Part shown: positions 48,020-60,303 of the stretch, in pieces
Layout of the letters: each line of letters begins with the position of its first letter
How positions within the stretch are numbered: position 1 is the first letter of the stretch
Assembly: GCA_946894095.1 (NCBI GenBank)
Contig: OX335641.1
Span: 5,288,501 to 5,352,500, forward strand
Source: Incurvaria masculella
Lineage: Eukaryota; Arthropoda; Insecta; Lepidoptera; Incurvariidae
Length of the DNA stretch: 64,000 bases
Direction: 5' to 3'
The notes under the pieces: generated by a model
What the model was told of the DNA's origin: nothing
Seen by the model: only the letters and a program-made list of their open reading frames with translations
Databases searched by the model: none
Program-made: the position numbers and the translations under genes

Positions 48020-49370
48020 TGAGGCTGATATATGTATGTATACTTACTTAATGTTACGTTTATAAGTGGGTATTTTTCCAATTTTTTTATTTCTATTTTA
48101 ATACCTTAAATTCACACCACCATGCGTCACAATTTAGATAAATGTAAAAGTACTTGATTCAGAGAGGAGTGTTTGTTGAAACAGTAAGAAATGTTTTTCT
48201 TTTCTATAATGGTTATAACGTTCTTTTGCTTACCGGATTTTGTTTTTCTTTTCCCGAATAAATCGATGCAAACCAATAAATAAGTACCCCGTTAGGTACT
48301 ATTGTACGAAAGTTACAATGGTGTGCATTGAGTGGTATGGGAGGAACTACCCAGTCTCCTGCACTCACCCCTACCATGGCTACCAACCCACCACTCGCGA
48401 TACACATCGCAATAAAATCGCACAAATATGGAATGGGCATTACTTTTCTATTCGAAGCATAACCCGGTTTACCTCGACATTGTACGGGAGGGCTATTCCG
48501 CGTGCGGCAGGTATTTTCAGTCCCCGTAAACTGTTCCGTGTTTGTTCATTCAATATTTAATTGTATCAAAATATTAAAAATAATTTGTAATTTTCACTTA
48601 ATCCATTTATGATCCAATGATTTCATTTCTTTAACAGTACAGTAAAAATTCCTTGTCTTAAAAATTAAAAGAGCAAAATATTGATCATTTTGACATGTAT
48701 AACCACTCTTTAAAAGTAAAAAGAGTACATTTGAAGTAAGTTAAGTTTAAGTGAAGTATTCAAATGAGATATACTCGAGAGATGCAATGAAACTAAGTGT
48801 TTGATATGTTTGATCTTTTTTGACCGTTTAATGGTGTTTGTCAAATTAACATTTTTTTAACTAATAATCGTCGCCATGCCACCTAAGGCGAATAATTAGT
48901 TGCGTTAGTTATTTTTTCCATTTTCAAATTTACACGTAAACATCCGACCAATTCAAAATTGTTTTATGTTTTTAGAGTAAAAGCATAATCATAAAATATT
49001 GCAAATATTTTGACTTTCTAAAAAATCTAATTTCGGGCTTTTGTAGCACTTTTCATGAGATAAAAACTATTTTTTATGTTAATTTGGAAAAAATCTTCTT
49101 TATTGCCAAAGAACATGGCCCATTCCAGTATGGGCTAGAAAATCGATCGAAACTTACCTAAGCGCCAATTCATCTACACTGTTGGATACCCTTTTACTTT
49201 TTTCGAACTGGAAAAAATCATAAAAAGTATTAACATTTTTAAACACTAAACAAGACGCGAAAAGATAAAACAACTAGAGCCCTCTATTATGAACCTGTTT
49301 CATTATTTTGTAGATATTTATATAAACAGACGATTTTAGGGCAAGAAATTTGTTTTTAAGTTCCTTTTTT
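48020..49370. other. Intergenic DNA, nothing recognised
   Basis: No supported gene or repeat. Short ORFs near 48213-48560 overlap on opposite strands and lack recognisable domains. Confidence 0.5.
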
Positions 49371-49682
49371 AGGGTTCCGTACCCAAAGGGTGAAAACGGA
49401 ACCCTATTACTAAGCCTCCGCTGTCCGTCCGTCCGTCCGTCCGTCCGTCCGTCTGTCCGTCTGTCACAGGGCTGTATCTCATGAACCGTAACAGGTAGGA
49501 AGCTTAAATTTTCACAGATTATGTATTTATTTTGCCGCTATAACAACAAATAGGTAACATTATAAAATAATAATAATTGGAGGGGGGCCCCATACAAGAA
49601 ACGTGTATTTTTTTTGTAAATCTTGTGCGATGGTACGGAACCCTTCGTGTGCGAGTCCGACTCGCACTTGGCCGGTTTTTTT
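49371..49682 (-). repeat. Lepidoptera-type interspersed repeat, full length
   Basis: It runs from AGGGTTCCGTACCCAAAGGG through a tract of CCGT units (about 49423-49465), CAGGGCTGTATCTCATGAAC and TTTTGCCGCTATAACAACAA to GAGTCCGACTCGCACTTGGC and a T-run. It is the best-preserved copy in the window. Confidence 0.9.
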
Positions 49683-50579
49683 ATAACCCAGAAATAAAAC
49701 GAAATCTCTTGCCTTTTCACTTCAAACTTGATAAACATAAAGTACTGCAAGTTACGCTTACTCGCTGCTAAAAATATTTAATTAAAGTTTCTAGAAAAAA
49801 AAATAGCAATAAATATTTGAAATATTTTGTAATACCCGTTAGCACTTAATTTTCATAACGCGCTGTTAAAATTGTAATTCCCATTAAACATATTTTAATA
49901 AATCGTACTTGAGTTTTAGATAACCCTCATCAAACAATCGAACACTAACATTTGATTTTCTTACAATCTTATAATAGTAACAAAAATGTTTGAATTTAAT
50001 TTGTCGTAGGGATAACACCTTGCAGTATTATTTAACATTTAGGATTGTTTATTGCATTCATTTATCCACGTCACAAAAAATCTAGCAATCAAATAGCAAA
50101 GAACGCAGACTGCCTCCAGTCCCGATCTCTCATTCTTGGGGCAGCATCAGGTGCGCTTCCTATAAACTTTTATACCGGTCCGAGCCGAGCCAAGCCCAAT
50201 ATTCACGATTTACGTCCCCCTCCCCTCCACGCCCCCCCCCCACCCGACACAATACAGGTACACATGTAACGGACATCAATATACAAATATATATTTTAAT
50301 ATCGGCCGCAACGCCTCGAATTATGACATAAAACGGGAGGTTATTGCGCGCGGTAAGAGGAGCGCGTGTCGTTTCTGCTTTTATTGGTGTTTTTGCGGTT
50401 GCCTTTTGAATTGAACTGCGTTGTTTTTGATGCTTTGCCTATTCGGAGATTGGAATGGCAGTTATCTTATGTCCATGTGTGCGCAAATGTGCAACATTTG
50501 AGATGAGTTGCCTAAATGATAACCCTAAGCGTTCCTTCTTTTTATTCCCTAACATGACTCATGGAATTTCTGAGCATAT

Positions 50580-50586
50580 ATACGCA

Positions 50587-50618
<32 letters not shown>

Positions 50619-50622
50619 CGCA
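50580..50622. repeat. TA/CATA microsatellite
   Basis: Interrupted run of TA dinucleotides with ACGCATA units at both ends. Confidence 0.9.
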
Positions 50623-50815
50623 AAATATACGCATCAACCTCAAAGTTGATTGGATCCCGAAATTTTTGGTATCGTGTTAATTGGTGCTGTCCAAAATGCT
50701 TCACTAAACCGAATACTCATAAAACCTAATGTTTTGCGCCTGCCTGTCATTCTGTCTTTTCCTTTATTAACATATCTAGATTATTACTAACAATTGTTAG
50801 CAGCTGTGATTTTTA

Positions 50816-50967
50816 CGTTCAATTAACTAAAGGTTAATCAGTGCGTTTAAATTTGAGAGAATTTTGGTGACATTCCACGTGATATTAATGTCACGTTAAA
50901 TTAACGAAAGGTTCATGAGTGCGTTTAAATTTGAGAGAAGTTGCTGAAATTCCACGTTCGTGATATT
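50816..50967 (+). repeat. Tandem duplication, two units of about 75 bp
   Basis: CGTTCAATTAACTAAAGGTT (50816) and CGTTAAATTAACGAAAGGTT (50894) start two units that share AGTGCGTTTAAATTTGAGAG and ATTCCACGT..GATATT. The units differ by a few substitutions and a 3-base indel. Confidence 0.8.
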
Positions 50968-51768
50968 CGTTCGTCTGACGTGAGCGTACAGGGATTTATT
51001 AGTATTAAATATGGCTTCTATTGGTTAAATAAGAGTGCACTTAACCCGTAAAATATATAAAATAAATATATTTTGGAAAACATGCAAAGAAATAATTTAT
51101 AACTAAGTGTGACTTAATTAAATGCGTTAGGAGTGGCTAAACAGTTAAATAAGCACACATAAAAATCAAATAATATACTTAGGGACTAAGTCTTTGTTAA
51201 AGTAATGTAACTGCACAGTTAAACGCGGTTAGTATGAGTTGTGATAATGCTTACATATACAATAAATTATTCGAATTATGAGAGTTTTGTGACTAGTTTA
51301 CAAGAACAAAAAAAAATAAACCCAACTATCGTTACGTTCATATTCGCAGATGGAATCATAATTTTCGATGTTTTCAAGAGTCTATGTTAGTTGAATATTC
51401 AGGAATCTGCTCAAAAAAGAAAATTTTAATAACAATTTTAACAAACATTGAACCATCAGGTGTGCTTTAGTACCGTCTTCTACTCCAGGATGCTAGGAGC
51501 CTGTTAAATGTTTTTTAAAATTGTATTTTTTTCAGTCTGTTTATTATTTAAAAAAATATGAAATAACCACCCCTGAGATATACACTACTATGAGAAAATG
51601 AATTATTCAAATCGGTTTAGAGTTTGCGGAGATATCGAGTAACGTACACACAATAAAAAAAATAAAAAACATACAGACGAATTGAGAATCTCCTCCTTTT
51701 TTGAAGTCGGTTGAAAGTGATATTATCATTCTATCAAAGCCTAAATGTTTAAGGCTTAAAGCATACAT

Positions 51769-51850
51769 AATGTAAAGGAGTAGTGCTGGACTGCGATATG
51801 TATAAATAATGTAAAGGAGTAGCATCAGTACTGGACTGCGATATGTATGT
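51769..51850 (+). repeat. Short tandem duplication, about 40-46 bp units
   Basis: AATGTAAAGGAGTAG, then CTGGACTGCGATATGTAT, occurs twice in a row. The second unit has a short insertion (CATCAGTA). Confidence 0.8.
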
Positions 51851-52034
51851 TTATAATGAATCACGATTCTTAACTGGATCTGAGCTGCAGCTTTATAACA
51901 CGATAGTGAATTGATACATTCTGTCAACATCTTACTTGGCAATAGCGCCCCAACAGTCGGAACACACATTTACTTAGTGGTCTCTAACCCTAAACGGTTT
52001 CCGCTTTTCCGAAACGAATGGAATTAGCGCTGGG

Positions 52035-52290
52035 TCGTTGGGACCCCACACCCCTCTCCCGCATCCCGCGCTCCGCACACACGGAGGGGCCGCGCCGGCT
52101 GACTTATTGCTCTCTCTCTATGTTCAAGGGTTGAGGACACGAAACTGTAGAGACGACTTTGGAGCAGGTATCGAAACCATAGATCTAGCACAGCGCGCTG
52201 TGCTTACAAGACGAACAAAGTGTGAGAGTGAGTACTACTACCGCGAGTTAGAGGGGGATGGAACACATCTGCACGATGCAACTTCTCAAA
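52035..52290. promoter_or_regulatory. GC-rich island, possible regulatory DNA
   Basis: About 250 bases of higher G+C, with a C-rich start and an 18-bp perfect palindrome AGCACAGCGCGCTGTGCT at 52187-52204. No repeat match or credible ORF was found. The region is about 8 kb upstream of the NK6 exon. Function is unknown. Confidence 0.2.
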
Positions 52291-54789
52291 TCGTTCAAAA
52301 TTATAGTCGCGCTCATGGTATGTGAAATGTTATTTTGCGAAATCTTCATAATTTCTCTAGTTTTTATTAAAGAAATCATAGTACCCTGTGCATTTATAGA
52401 TTGTGAAGTGAACGGGGGGTAAAACACGGACAAACACCCCTTTGTTATGGTAAATAAAGGGTAAATAACTGATTCTTTGTCGATTAAACTTCTTAGCTTT
52501 ACCTCAATATTTAAAAGTAAAACTTAAAACATAACTTTTCGAAGCTAAATAACGATTTAGACAATTTTTTGGGTAAAAAATAAATTTCAGTACATTGTGT
52601 ATGAAACCGTTTTGGTCTCATCCGTCAGTTGATTCTGTATGTCTTTACATTCTAAGCCTAAGATCGAAACACGGTTGAAACCATAGATAAAATGGAAGGA
52701 GATATGTCATCTAGCGCGCTTTTGATATCTGCTGTTTCAAATTTTCAAAAATTAACAACTCAGCTTTAACACACATGCCACATTCAAACATAGTCGCAGA
52801 CATATCGGAGGGTTTCTGTGGGTAGAAAATGACTTGATGAACGCAATTTAGGAGCACATTCTCGCGCTGTGGCGATATTTCGACTGTGTGGCATACGACG
52901 CCTCACCGGATTGCCATACAATTTTATATGGCCACTTTGACGGTGGTGATTCGGTGGTGACATAATATCGACCTCATGCCACTTCTCTTTCCTTTGTCAT
53001 CAGTGGTTAAAATCCGTGTGACCATGAAGGCTTAAAATGTTAAGATATATAAATATATATAAGAATATGATAAACAATGTCAAGGACTGATGTGACATAA
53101 ATTGTTTTATACAAAATGTATAAAATGTAGGTGCTTAAATTTGTTATTTTACTCAAAACAATAACTTAATCGCAATCTAGCATCTAAACAATGATATCAA
53201 GTTATAGTTCAAAGATTTCTTTGAACAAAAAAGACGAAAAGTTAAAAAAAATAATAAAGAATCAGTAAGCACAGGTCACTATGGGCTATACAAACATGTG
53301 GCTCAATAAACATATGCTTTCTTCAAGGGTGTGATGAGAGCTGATTGCGTTCAATTTGATAAGAAAGTATGTAAAACAACATTTAATTAAATTTAAAAAT
53401 AACCACAACTAATTTCGATACTCAAAAAAGTAAATACATATGTACATTGATGGTCTAGCTATTATTTAAAAATAAAATTTAAGTCTCTGATGCTTTGTGT
53501 TCTCAAATTAGACAAATATTTATAATCTATCATTAAAAAGTTTGAACATAAGTAGTAGTATAGTAAAATAAATAATAGTTATTTTTAAAAATATTAAAAT
53601 ACGCTTTCACTTACACTGTTATGGAACTGATTGCAATCAGGTGCTATCAGGCCCTTAAGGGAAATTCTAGAAAATATTGGAGAATTTGCAAAAGAGCATT
53701 CCTCATATGATGAGCCGTGTCATTGTGTCTAGCGATTTAAAAAGTCGTCTCATCGGGTTGGTGTATCCTAGCTCCCTCTAAATTAGGTTCTTGTTCTTTG
53801 TCTTAAACTGTTCTACCAAAAGTTGTCTGGCATTAGCATTTAGATCTAAGTATGTATTTCATTACTGTGGGCGGAAAACTCGTAAAGTTTTTGACGGAAC
53901 TTTGTGTAGTTTGATTACCAAAAAAGTTTAAATAAATGAAATGAAACCAATACGAACTGTATACTTGGAGGATTTTAACAGCACTGGAAATGGAAAAGTC
54001 AAACAGCTTGCGAAAACAGTCTTTGTAAAACAAACTAATTGAAATCCTAAATGTTAAGAATTCACAACGCAGCAATAGCGACTCTATGACATTTATGTTC
54101 TCGTGACATCATTGCTGAGATTTTTTCCGCTTCATTTCATCTACTTTAGCGATGAGTTGTTTAATCAATTTACGCATTATTTAATTTAATAAATCTTTTT
54201 AACTTTTCTTTTGCGCTAGTTGAGATTAACTTTTATGTAAAGCCATCTTAATCGGTTCTGAGAACGTAAGTATCTGTTATTGCTAAATTAAAGTTTACCA
54301 AACTATGTTATGCGAACGCGTCAGAGTAAGTATTTCACGAATAGTACTGGTATAATAATGTAATATTTACCATTTTAATGAGTAATCAACTAAGTTAATG
54401 GCTCTAATAAAAAGAAATGGTACTTCTACATAAATGAGCTTAAAAAATTAAATTTGTAGGTTTTTTAAATTGAGTATTAGTGCTTCGATGCTGATCATGA
54501 CGCTAAAATGCTGTAAACAATGCTATAATTACATTTCTGTATATAGATATTACCTTACGTTATGATGACAAGAATTTCATTGTACCTTTTTATTTTCTCG
54601 TATAAATAATGCGGTACTTTTATTTAAATGAACTATGACCATAATGTATCTATGTTTGTAATTAAGACATAGATTAGATGCAGGCGTGTTTAGGTAAAGG
54701 CGAATCATGTCATCTTGTTCCTTCCAGAATGCGGTCATGCGGGCTTATGTCATCATTATCCGTATATGTCCGTTTTCATAAAAGCAAAA

Positions 54790-55150
54790 TATCCAACCAA
54801 ATTCAAACTACAAAACTGCTCCCCGCCCGAGAGTTCTCCGTCCGAGAGGCAAAGCACATCTGAGACAAACTTTCACAAAAACACGTGCGCGACGCTTTCA
54901 CGGTGCGGTGGGGTCACGGGAGGGGGAGAGAGGGGGGCGACTGAACCCCTCCCACCCGCCAGCCAACCAATGGAGAGGCGCCGTTCGAAAAACTCGCCCC
55001 ATGAAATAGCGTTCGAAATTCGAAAGTCGTTTTTCTCTTTTCGTTTTTATCTCGAGATTAGCATCGGAAGCGCGATTCTTAATATCGCTTCACTCGCCTT
55101 TTAGACTTTGGCGAGCGGAGATGTTTTTAGTTCGTTTTGCTCATAGAAGT
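54790..55150 (+). promoter_or_regulatory. CpG-rich block, candidate upstream promoter or enhancer
   Basis: A G/C- and CpG-dense block in AT-rich surroundings, with a purine-rich GGGAGGGGGAGAGAGGGGG run, an inverted-CCAAT-like neighbourhood (CCAAT at 54967-54971) and a GAAATTCGAAAG stretch. It ends about 4.8 kb before the NK6 start codon, in the right place for an upstream first exon or promoter of that gene. No splice donor or ORF is convincing enough to define an exon. Confidence 0.3.
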
Positions 55151-55589
55151 TTGGCCTCGGCTAGCGCGCTGGGCTTAACTTTTTGTCCATATATGTAGTT
55201 ATTGATCCGAGACAGATAAGAGTTCAACGCACGACAAGGTGTATAGGTTTTAATGATAAACAACAATTGAATTTTTACCAACATTTAGCAATGGATAGTG
55301 CCGTGCCCCTAGGGAAACTCGTATTGCTGCAATAACCTTATTAGATATATATTAGATATTATCCCAGCAACCAATTACATTAAAAAAACAAATAAACCGT
55401 CTATACCCCACACAACTTTTAAACTTCTTAGAAATATTTAAGACCTTTTTTTCTGATTTACATACATAATCAGACAAGTTGAGTTTAACCATTCCCACAC
55501 ATTAAAATTACTGGTTACTACTACATCAAAGCACAGACACCCAATATAACCACAATAGTGGCTAATACCCCAAAAGGTGTAACGTTTAA

Positions 55590-55800
55590 TTGGCTCGACA
55601 CCCTCACAATCCTAATGAATACCCCATAAAAGCTAAAACCCCATAAATAGCTGGCGTGAATGGCCCCCGGAAACCGGCATCCATCACGCTCGCTTCAATG
55701 GCGTATTGTGCCACATCCGGTGCGCGGGACCGATAAGCGATCAGCGCCCTGCAGCGCTTTGCTGCTAGACGGGTTCTACTTAGAATATGCGAGATTGGTA
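55590..55800. other. GC-rich segment of unknown nature
   Basis: It has balanced composition, including TGAATGGCCCCCGGAAACCG and GCCCTGCAGCGC. A 66-codon minus-strand frame crosses it, without a recognisable domain. It may be an old repeat. Confidence 0.2.
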
Positions 55801-55804
55801 TCAA

Positions 55805-58800
55805 AGGGACACTAGGTTCGATGCTTTTTAATGTCAGGATCTTTCATGATGCTTAGTTCAGAGTTTTTCCTGGATAAAAATGATTTTTTTTATAGAATTC
55901 TTAATATTTAATATAGATTTTTAATGGATTCTCTCCACTATTTATAAGTAGAATCTCTAACTTGGCTAGCCATATCAACAGTTTATAAAATAGAATAGGC
56001 TTACTCATAATAGGAGAATACAAGTCAATGTAAAATATTTGCAATAGGCGTACGCGGTATGGGGAAATAATAAGATTTCAAAATATGTGATATTTTAAAT
56101 AATGTGTTGAATATCCTCAAAAATCTTCTGTGATTGATTAAAGACTTAAGAATGCACCCATTAAATGTCGGCCATCATCGATTTAGAACCAGCCGATCCC
56201 GGTAATCCCTTGTTCATATCGTCAGTTGACTGTGGAATCCACTCCGTAGCGAGATATTTACCCAAAATTGGAGTAAGAGTTCTTCTGGAGTTCTTCAAAT
56301 ATGGTGTGAAGAAGCACCTGGCTGGCCGTCATAATTTTTGGAATCTCTGTGAAATTTCAAAAGCTCATGCGCGTCGCCTGGCACCTCTTTGATCACTTGG
56401 CATATGCCATATCTCGCGCTTAGACCAAAAAAGTAGTTTGTTTAATAGACGACCTCAGTCCAGTATTACACTATACTTAAAAATATGTATTTTTGCAGCT
56501 TTCTTTACTAAGTTAATATATTCTTTCTTTCCGGTTGTAATATATTTGATAGCAGGAAAAAGCTCTTCCATCAGGTGACAGAATGAATCATTTTCTGAAT
56601 CGGTTACGACATATCCGAATATTTCAAGCTCAGGTTTAAAGTTAAGTTAAATCCTTTTAAATTGTAGCTTATCTATGTTTAAATACATTTATTATTGTAC
56701 AAGTGAGTGACTTACAAAATGAGCTGTAGTAAAATGCATTATTGCTATGGCCAGGAAATTTTAGTTTAATGATTTATGAATTATTTAAATGTATCAAAAC
56801 TAAATGATTATCGTATCGTATCTTTATCGACACACTTGAGTAAAACATTTCTTTTGTATATGGGTTTAAATAAATACATTCTGACAAAATCAATAGTTTT
56901 TGTAATTGAATTTTACATTATTGAGGTTAACTAATTAATATTATCAAAAATTAAGCCCGTAAGAAAAGACTCAATTTTAATTGTTTTCTTTGATGGCTAT
57001 TCATTTATTTTATAATACTTGTACGTTTTGTTTTCAATGCATCCAATAAATAAGTATGTCATAAAAAGCAGGGAATTTATAACATTGCATACGCTGTTAT
57101 ATATTTATGTACTTTTTCTGACTAATATTTGTGGTTAAATTGTTTGGTGATTTGATGTAGGTACATGAGCAGCGCTTCAAGCGCATACAGCGAGGGTAAG
57201 TTCTAAAGTCAGTCGGATAATACTCTTTGTGTTCAGATTTTATTGGATCAGGAAATGTTCAGTGACTACAAAAGATGGAAAATATATAAAATTATACTAT
57301 TACAAGCAGGTGCAGATTATCGAGTTTGTATATCGTTTTCAGGCCAAAGCCCATAAGTTTAATTGAAATAGATTTAAATATTAGTACACGATTTTAAAAA
57401 AGGTTAAATTACTTGAATGTCTCCTTCGTCGAATTTGGTTTTAACTATAACCTTGACACAATAACTTAGATAACTGAGAAAATAGCAGAAATTAAAGTTA
57501 TGACTTCTTTAAATTACCATGCGTTTATTAATTTATTAAACATGAAGGGATTAATTTATTAGTTACATGATAATTACTTTTGTCAATGAAACTTAATTTC
57601 AGTAATACCTATATAATATATATACTAATCCTCTCATCACATTTTCAGCCAAAAAGCACTAAAAAATTAAAGGAAATAAAGATTATACATAACTTTTAAA
57701 GTACCTAATGAAATAGGAAATTCGTTAAAAATTGTCTATATATTTATTTATTTATTTTGTATATTTGCAACAAAAACTATTTAACTGGTTTCTTTTCCAG
57801 TATTATAATTTTTTCATGTTAAAGCTATAACTGTAAAAATGTATTTACCTTAAATACAGCATTAATCTCCAAGGTACCTATCCAAAAATATTCAATTATG
57901 TTTGTACACTCATACTGGAAAAGCAAAAAGACACCTTATTATTTTGAGCAATTGTCACTACCAGCTACTTTTAGCTTCGTATGTTTCCCTGCGCTGTCAA
58001 TTACCAGAAATGATGTATCGTACATGAAGGTATATATATATTTTAATCGCCTTACAAACGGGCTTTATAATGGTGAGGGTTGGATCATACCATCATGGCC
58101 GCCAGTTTAATCCGCGCTCGCCTTTGTTCTCGCTACCCTCGCTTCGGTGCTGAGGTGTGTTTACTGTGTTTGACTTTTTATTAATTCTGATAGCCACCGT
58201 TTTCAATGGGAGAAGTTATGATAGTTATTATTAAAAGCTTAGAGTTAATTTAAATTCGGGACTTGTTTTTTTTAATGGCCCTGCGCAGTAAAGTTAAATA
58301 TAAATACATTCGTTTATAGTGAATGCATTGGTGTTCATAATTTCGAATTTCATTTACCTTTCTATTAACCTACTTCAAATGTGAAATAAAATCTTAAAAA
58401 CGATGTCATAGATACTTATTTAAAAACTTAAGTTTGGTGGTTTGTTAATTATTTTCTCCATATGTACTTTGGAAGGCATTTAAAAACCACTAAGCATATT
58501 ATTTGATATTTGATTTATGTTAGTAACACTATTACATCAATATCCATGAATGACTGCACGTTTCCATTTTTTTTAAGAATTACTTTACATCCATCCGAGT
58601 CAAATTGGATCAAAAGTAATATCTAGATACAAAATTTAATTTTGCTTGGTTTAACCGAGTGTTATTTTTTTAGTTTTTGAGTGCGTACACAGGTTATGAG
58701 ACGAGTGCACGAAAGGATAAGAAAACAAAATCAACGTATCATTACACGTCACTTTGTATGGACAGTATGGAAGGAACTCTATGCGGTTCACCAAAAGTGA

Positions 58801-59400
58801 CGTGTTTGAAGATTGATTAACTCAGCCATATCTTTGTTCAATCGGGGCTTAATTGACTTATGTTGGATACATAACATCACCTTAATGAACGATGGTTTCT
58901 CAACAGGTACTTTTTAAAGGGCATAGCACCAAATCCGTTATGGAATGCGACAAGTTGGGCTAATGTCATGACATTTTTGCCAAGCTCCATGAAAAATCTT
59001 AATTGTCCTGTTTGGTGACGATCTGGAAATTGCTAAGGTATAGCTTTCTTAATTTGAACCAAATATGTTGCATTCAATATATAATTGGCTGGATTAAAAG
59101 TAGACTTTAAATTCGTCCATTACTATATTTATGCTAACAATATTCGATTCCAGTTCAGATTTTTAAACACCTTCAGGTGATGCAATCGAAAATGAACGAC
59201 CCATAAATTATTTGATAATTTCGACAACAAATCGAATAGACAACAATTTGTCGCGATACCAACTGTCAATTAATAAAATATTTATTGAGAAAGTAAAATC
59301 CTCGTCTATTGTTGCCATATCCTTTGCTTCCGACCCCTGCCGCACTCCGTCGTTGTTGTAGCAAATAGACCGACATCGCCATTTATTATAACTTTTATTG
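55805..59400. other. Intergenic DNA upstream of NK6, little recognised
   Basis: AT-rich, with short ORFs (for example 56165-56392 and 57898-58110) that show no domain and no support. Long-range regulatory elements of the NK6 gene could lie here, but none can be pointed to. Confidence 0.4.
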
Positions 59401-59429
59401 CGGACCAACTATTGTTGCGCACTGTACCT

Positions 59430-59963
59430 ACAGAGATAGTGCAGTATAATTCCGCGCGAGCGGCGGCGGGGAGGCGAGGGGGGACCGCAAAAAGTACAGC
59501 CAACTTAATTATAAAGAGACAAGGAGAACCATTAAATTGCGATTCGTTAAATCTACAGGAGCGCCGCCACTGTCCGGCTAATGTGTTAAAAACCGTGGCG
59601 CGCCGCTCTGTCCTCGTCGGAGCGAGCGAGACGACGCTAGCGGGCCGCTTGCGCCGCGCGGCCGACGGCGAGGTGGGCGGGGCCTCCGCGGCGGCAGACC
59701 TTTATTCCGTTTAGATTGACTGGGCGGTCGCCGTTCGAGAGCTCTCCATCCAGTTTTTTTTTGTTTGGGCTTTTGTGGAGCTCCCGAAGCTCATTCTCGG
59801 TCGGGCCTCGCGCGAGTACGAACGTTCCGAGCTGCCCCGGAGCGGGATGAGCGTGCGCTGAGTTAAGAGCGGCCCGAGAACTGTGAACCGTGTTCGGGAC
59901 TGAAATGACTGAGCGGGCGAGGTAGGTTCGGAGCGGCTGTCTTATGTCGGGGGAGTCGGGCGC
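59430..59963 (+). promoter_or_regulatory. CpG-rich promoter / 5' UTR region of NK6
   Basis: CpG content rises sharply from about 59430 and stays high into the coding exon. A GC box (GTGGGCGGGGCC, 59673-59684) lies about 280 bases before the start codon, followed by more moderate sequence likely to be 5' UTR. No TATA box at a clear distance from an initiator was found, which fits a CpG-type promoter. The transcription start is not determined. Confidence 0.5.
59905..59925 (+). other. Upstream ORF 1 in NK6 leader (6 codons)
   Basis: ATG ACT GAG CGG GCG AGG TAG lies 38 bases before the NK6 start, if the transcript includes it. Such minimal ORFs can reduce translation of the main frame. Confidence 0.4.
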
Positions 59964-59976
59964 ATGTCGGAGCTGA
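59944..59976 (+). other. Upstream ORF 2, overlapping the NK6 start codon
   Basis: An ATG at 59944 opens a 10-codon frame that runs across the NK6 ATG (59964) in another frame and stops at TGA 59974-59976. Overlap with the main start usually forces leaky scanning or reinitiation. The effect is inferred, not shown. Confidence 0.4.
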
Positions 59977-60303
59977 GCGGCGCCGGGTCCGGTGAGAGGA
60001 TGCTGGAGGCTCCGCGGATGGGCATGGGGCTCGGGAGTCCGCCGCTGGCGGCGCTGCACACGCTGGCGGAGGCGGGCGGCGACTCGCGCAGTCCGCAGGC
60101 GTCGCAGGACCACAACCCGCACGGCATCGACCACATCCTGGCGCGGCCGGCGGGCGCGGGCCTGTTCGCGCCGCGCCTCTCGCTGGCGGCGGCGGCGGCC
60201 GGCATGGCCCACTACCTGCACCAGGCGCACAAGCCGCTCTACTGGCCCGGCTTCCAGGGACTCGTCTCCAACCCCATGGCGTGGCGGGACCGCCTCTCCA
60301 CAA
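59964..60303 (+). CDS. HGTX: NK6 family homeobox protein, first coding exon
   Basis: The exon encodes the N-terminal 113 residues of an Nkx6/HGTX transcriptional repressor. Family motifs come in order: SPPLAALHTLAE (residues 25-36), matching the N-terminal Nkx6 motif; HGIDHILARP (53-62), the TN/eh1-like motif that binds Groucho/TLE co-repressors; and PLYWPGFQGLVSNPMAWRDR (91-110), the conserved block just before the homeodomain. A Leu/Ala-rich stretch (72-80) lies between. The ATG at 59964 is chosen because it is the first in this frame before the motifs; internal Met codons 13, 19 and 21 are alternatives. The exon ends at a GTATGT donor (60304-60309), leaving phase 1, and the homeodomain must lie on later exons beyond this window. 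Family knowledge: NK6 factors pattern motor neurons and the nervous system. The exon is very GC-rich, unlike all its surroundings. The family call is firm. The symbol follows the Drosophila name. Confidence 0.9.

Noticed and set aside
51607..51969. 120-codon minus-strand ORF with repeated YRSPxLLL segments
   Set aside because: The repetition comes from a short DNA tandem duplication. There is no domain, signal or splice context.
59637..60303. Long minus-strand ORFs opposite the NK6 exon
   Set aside because: They are mirror frames of a very GC-rich real exon, rich in Arg, Pro and Ala without a domain, while the plus strand carries three NK6 motifs.
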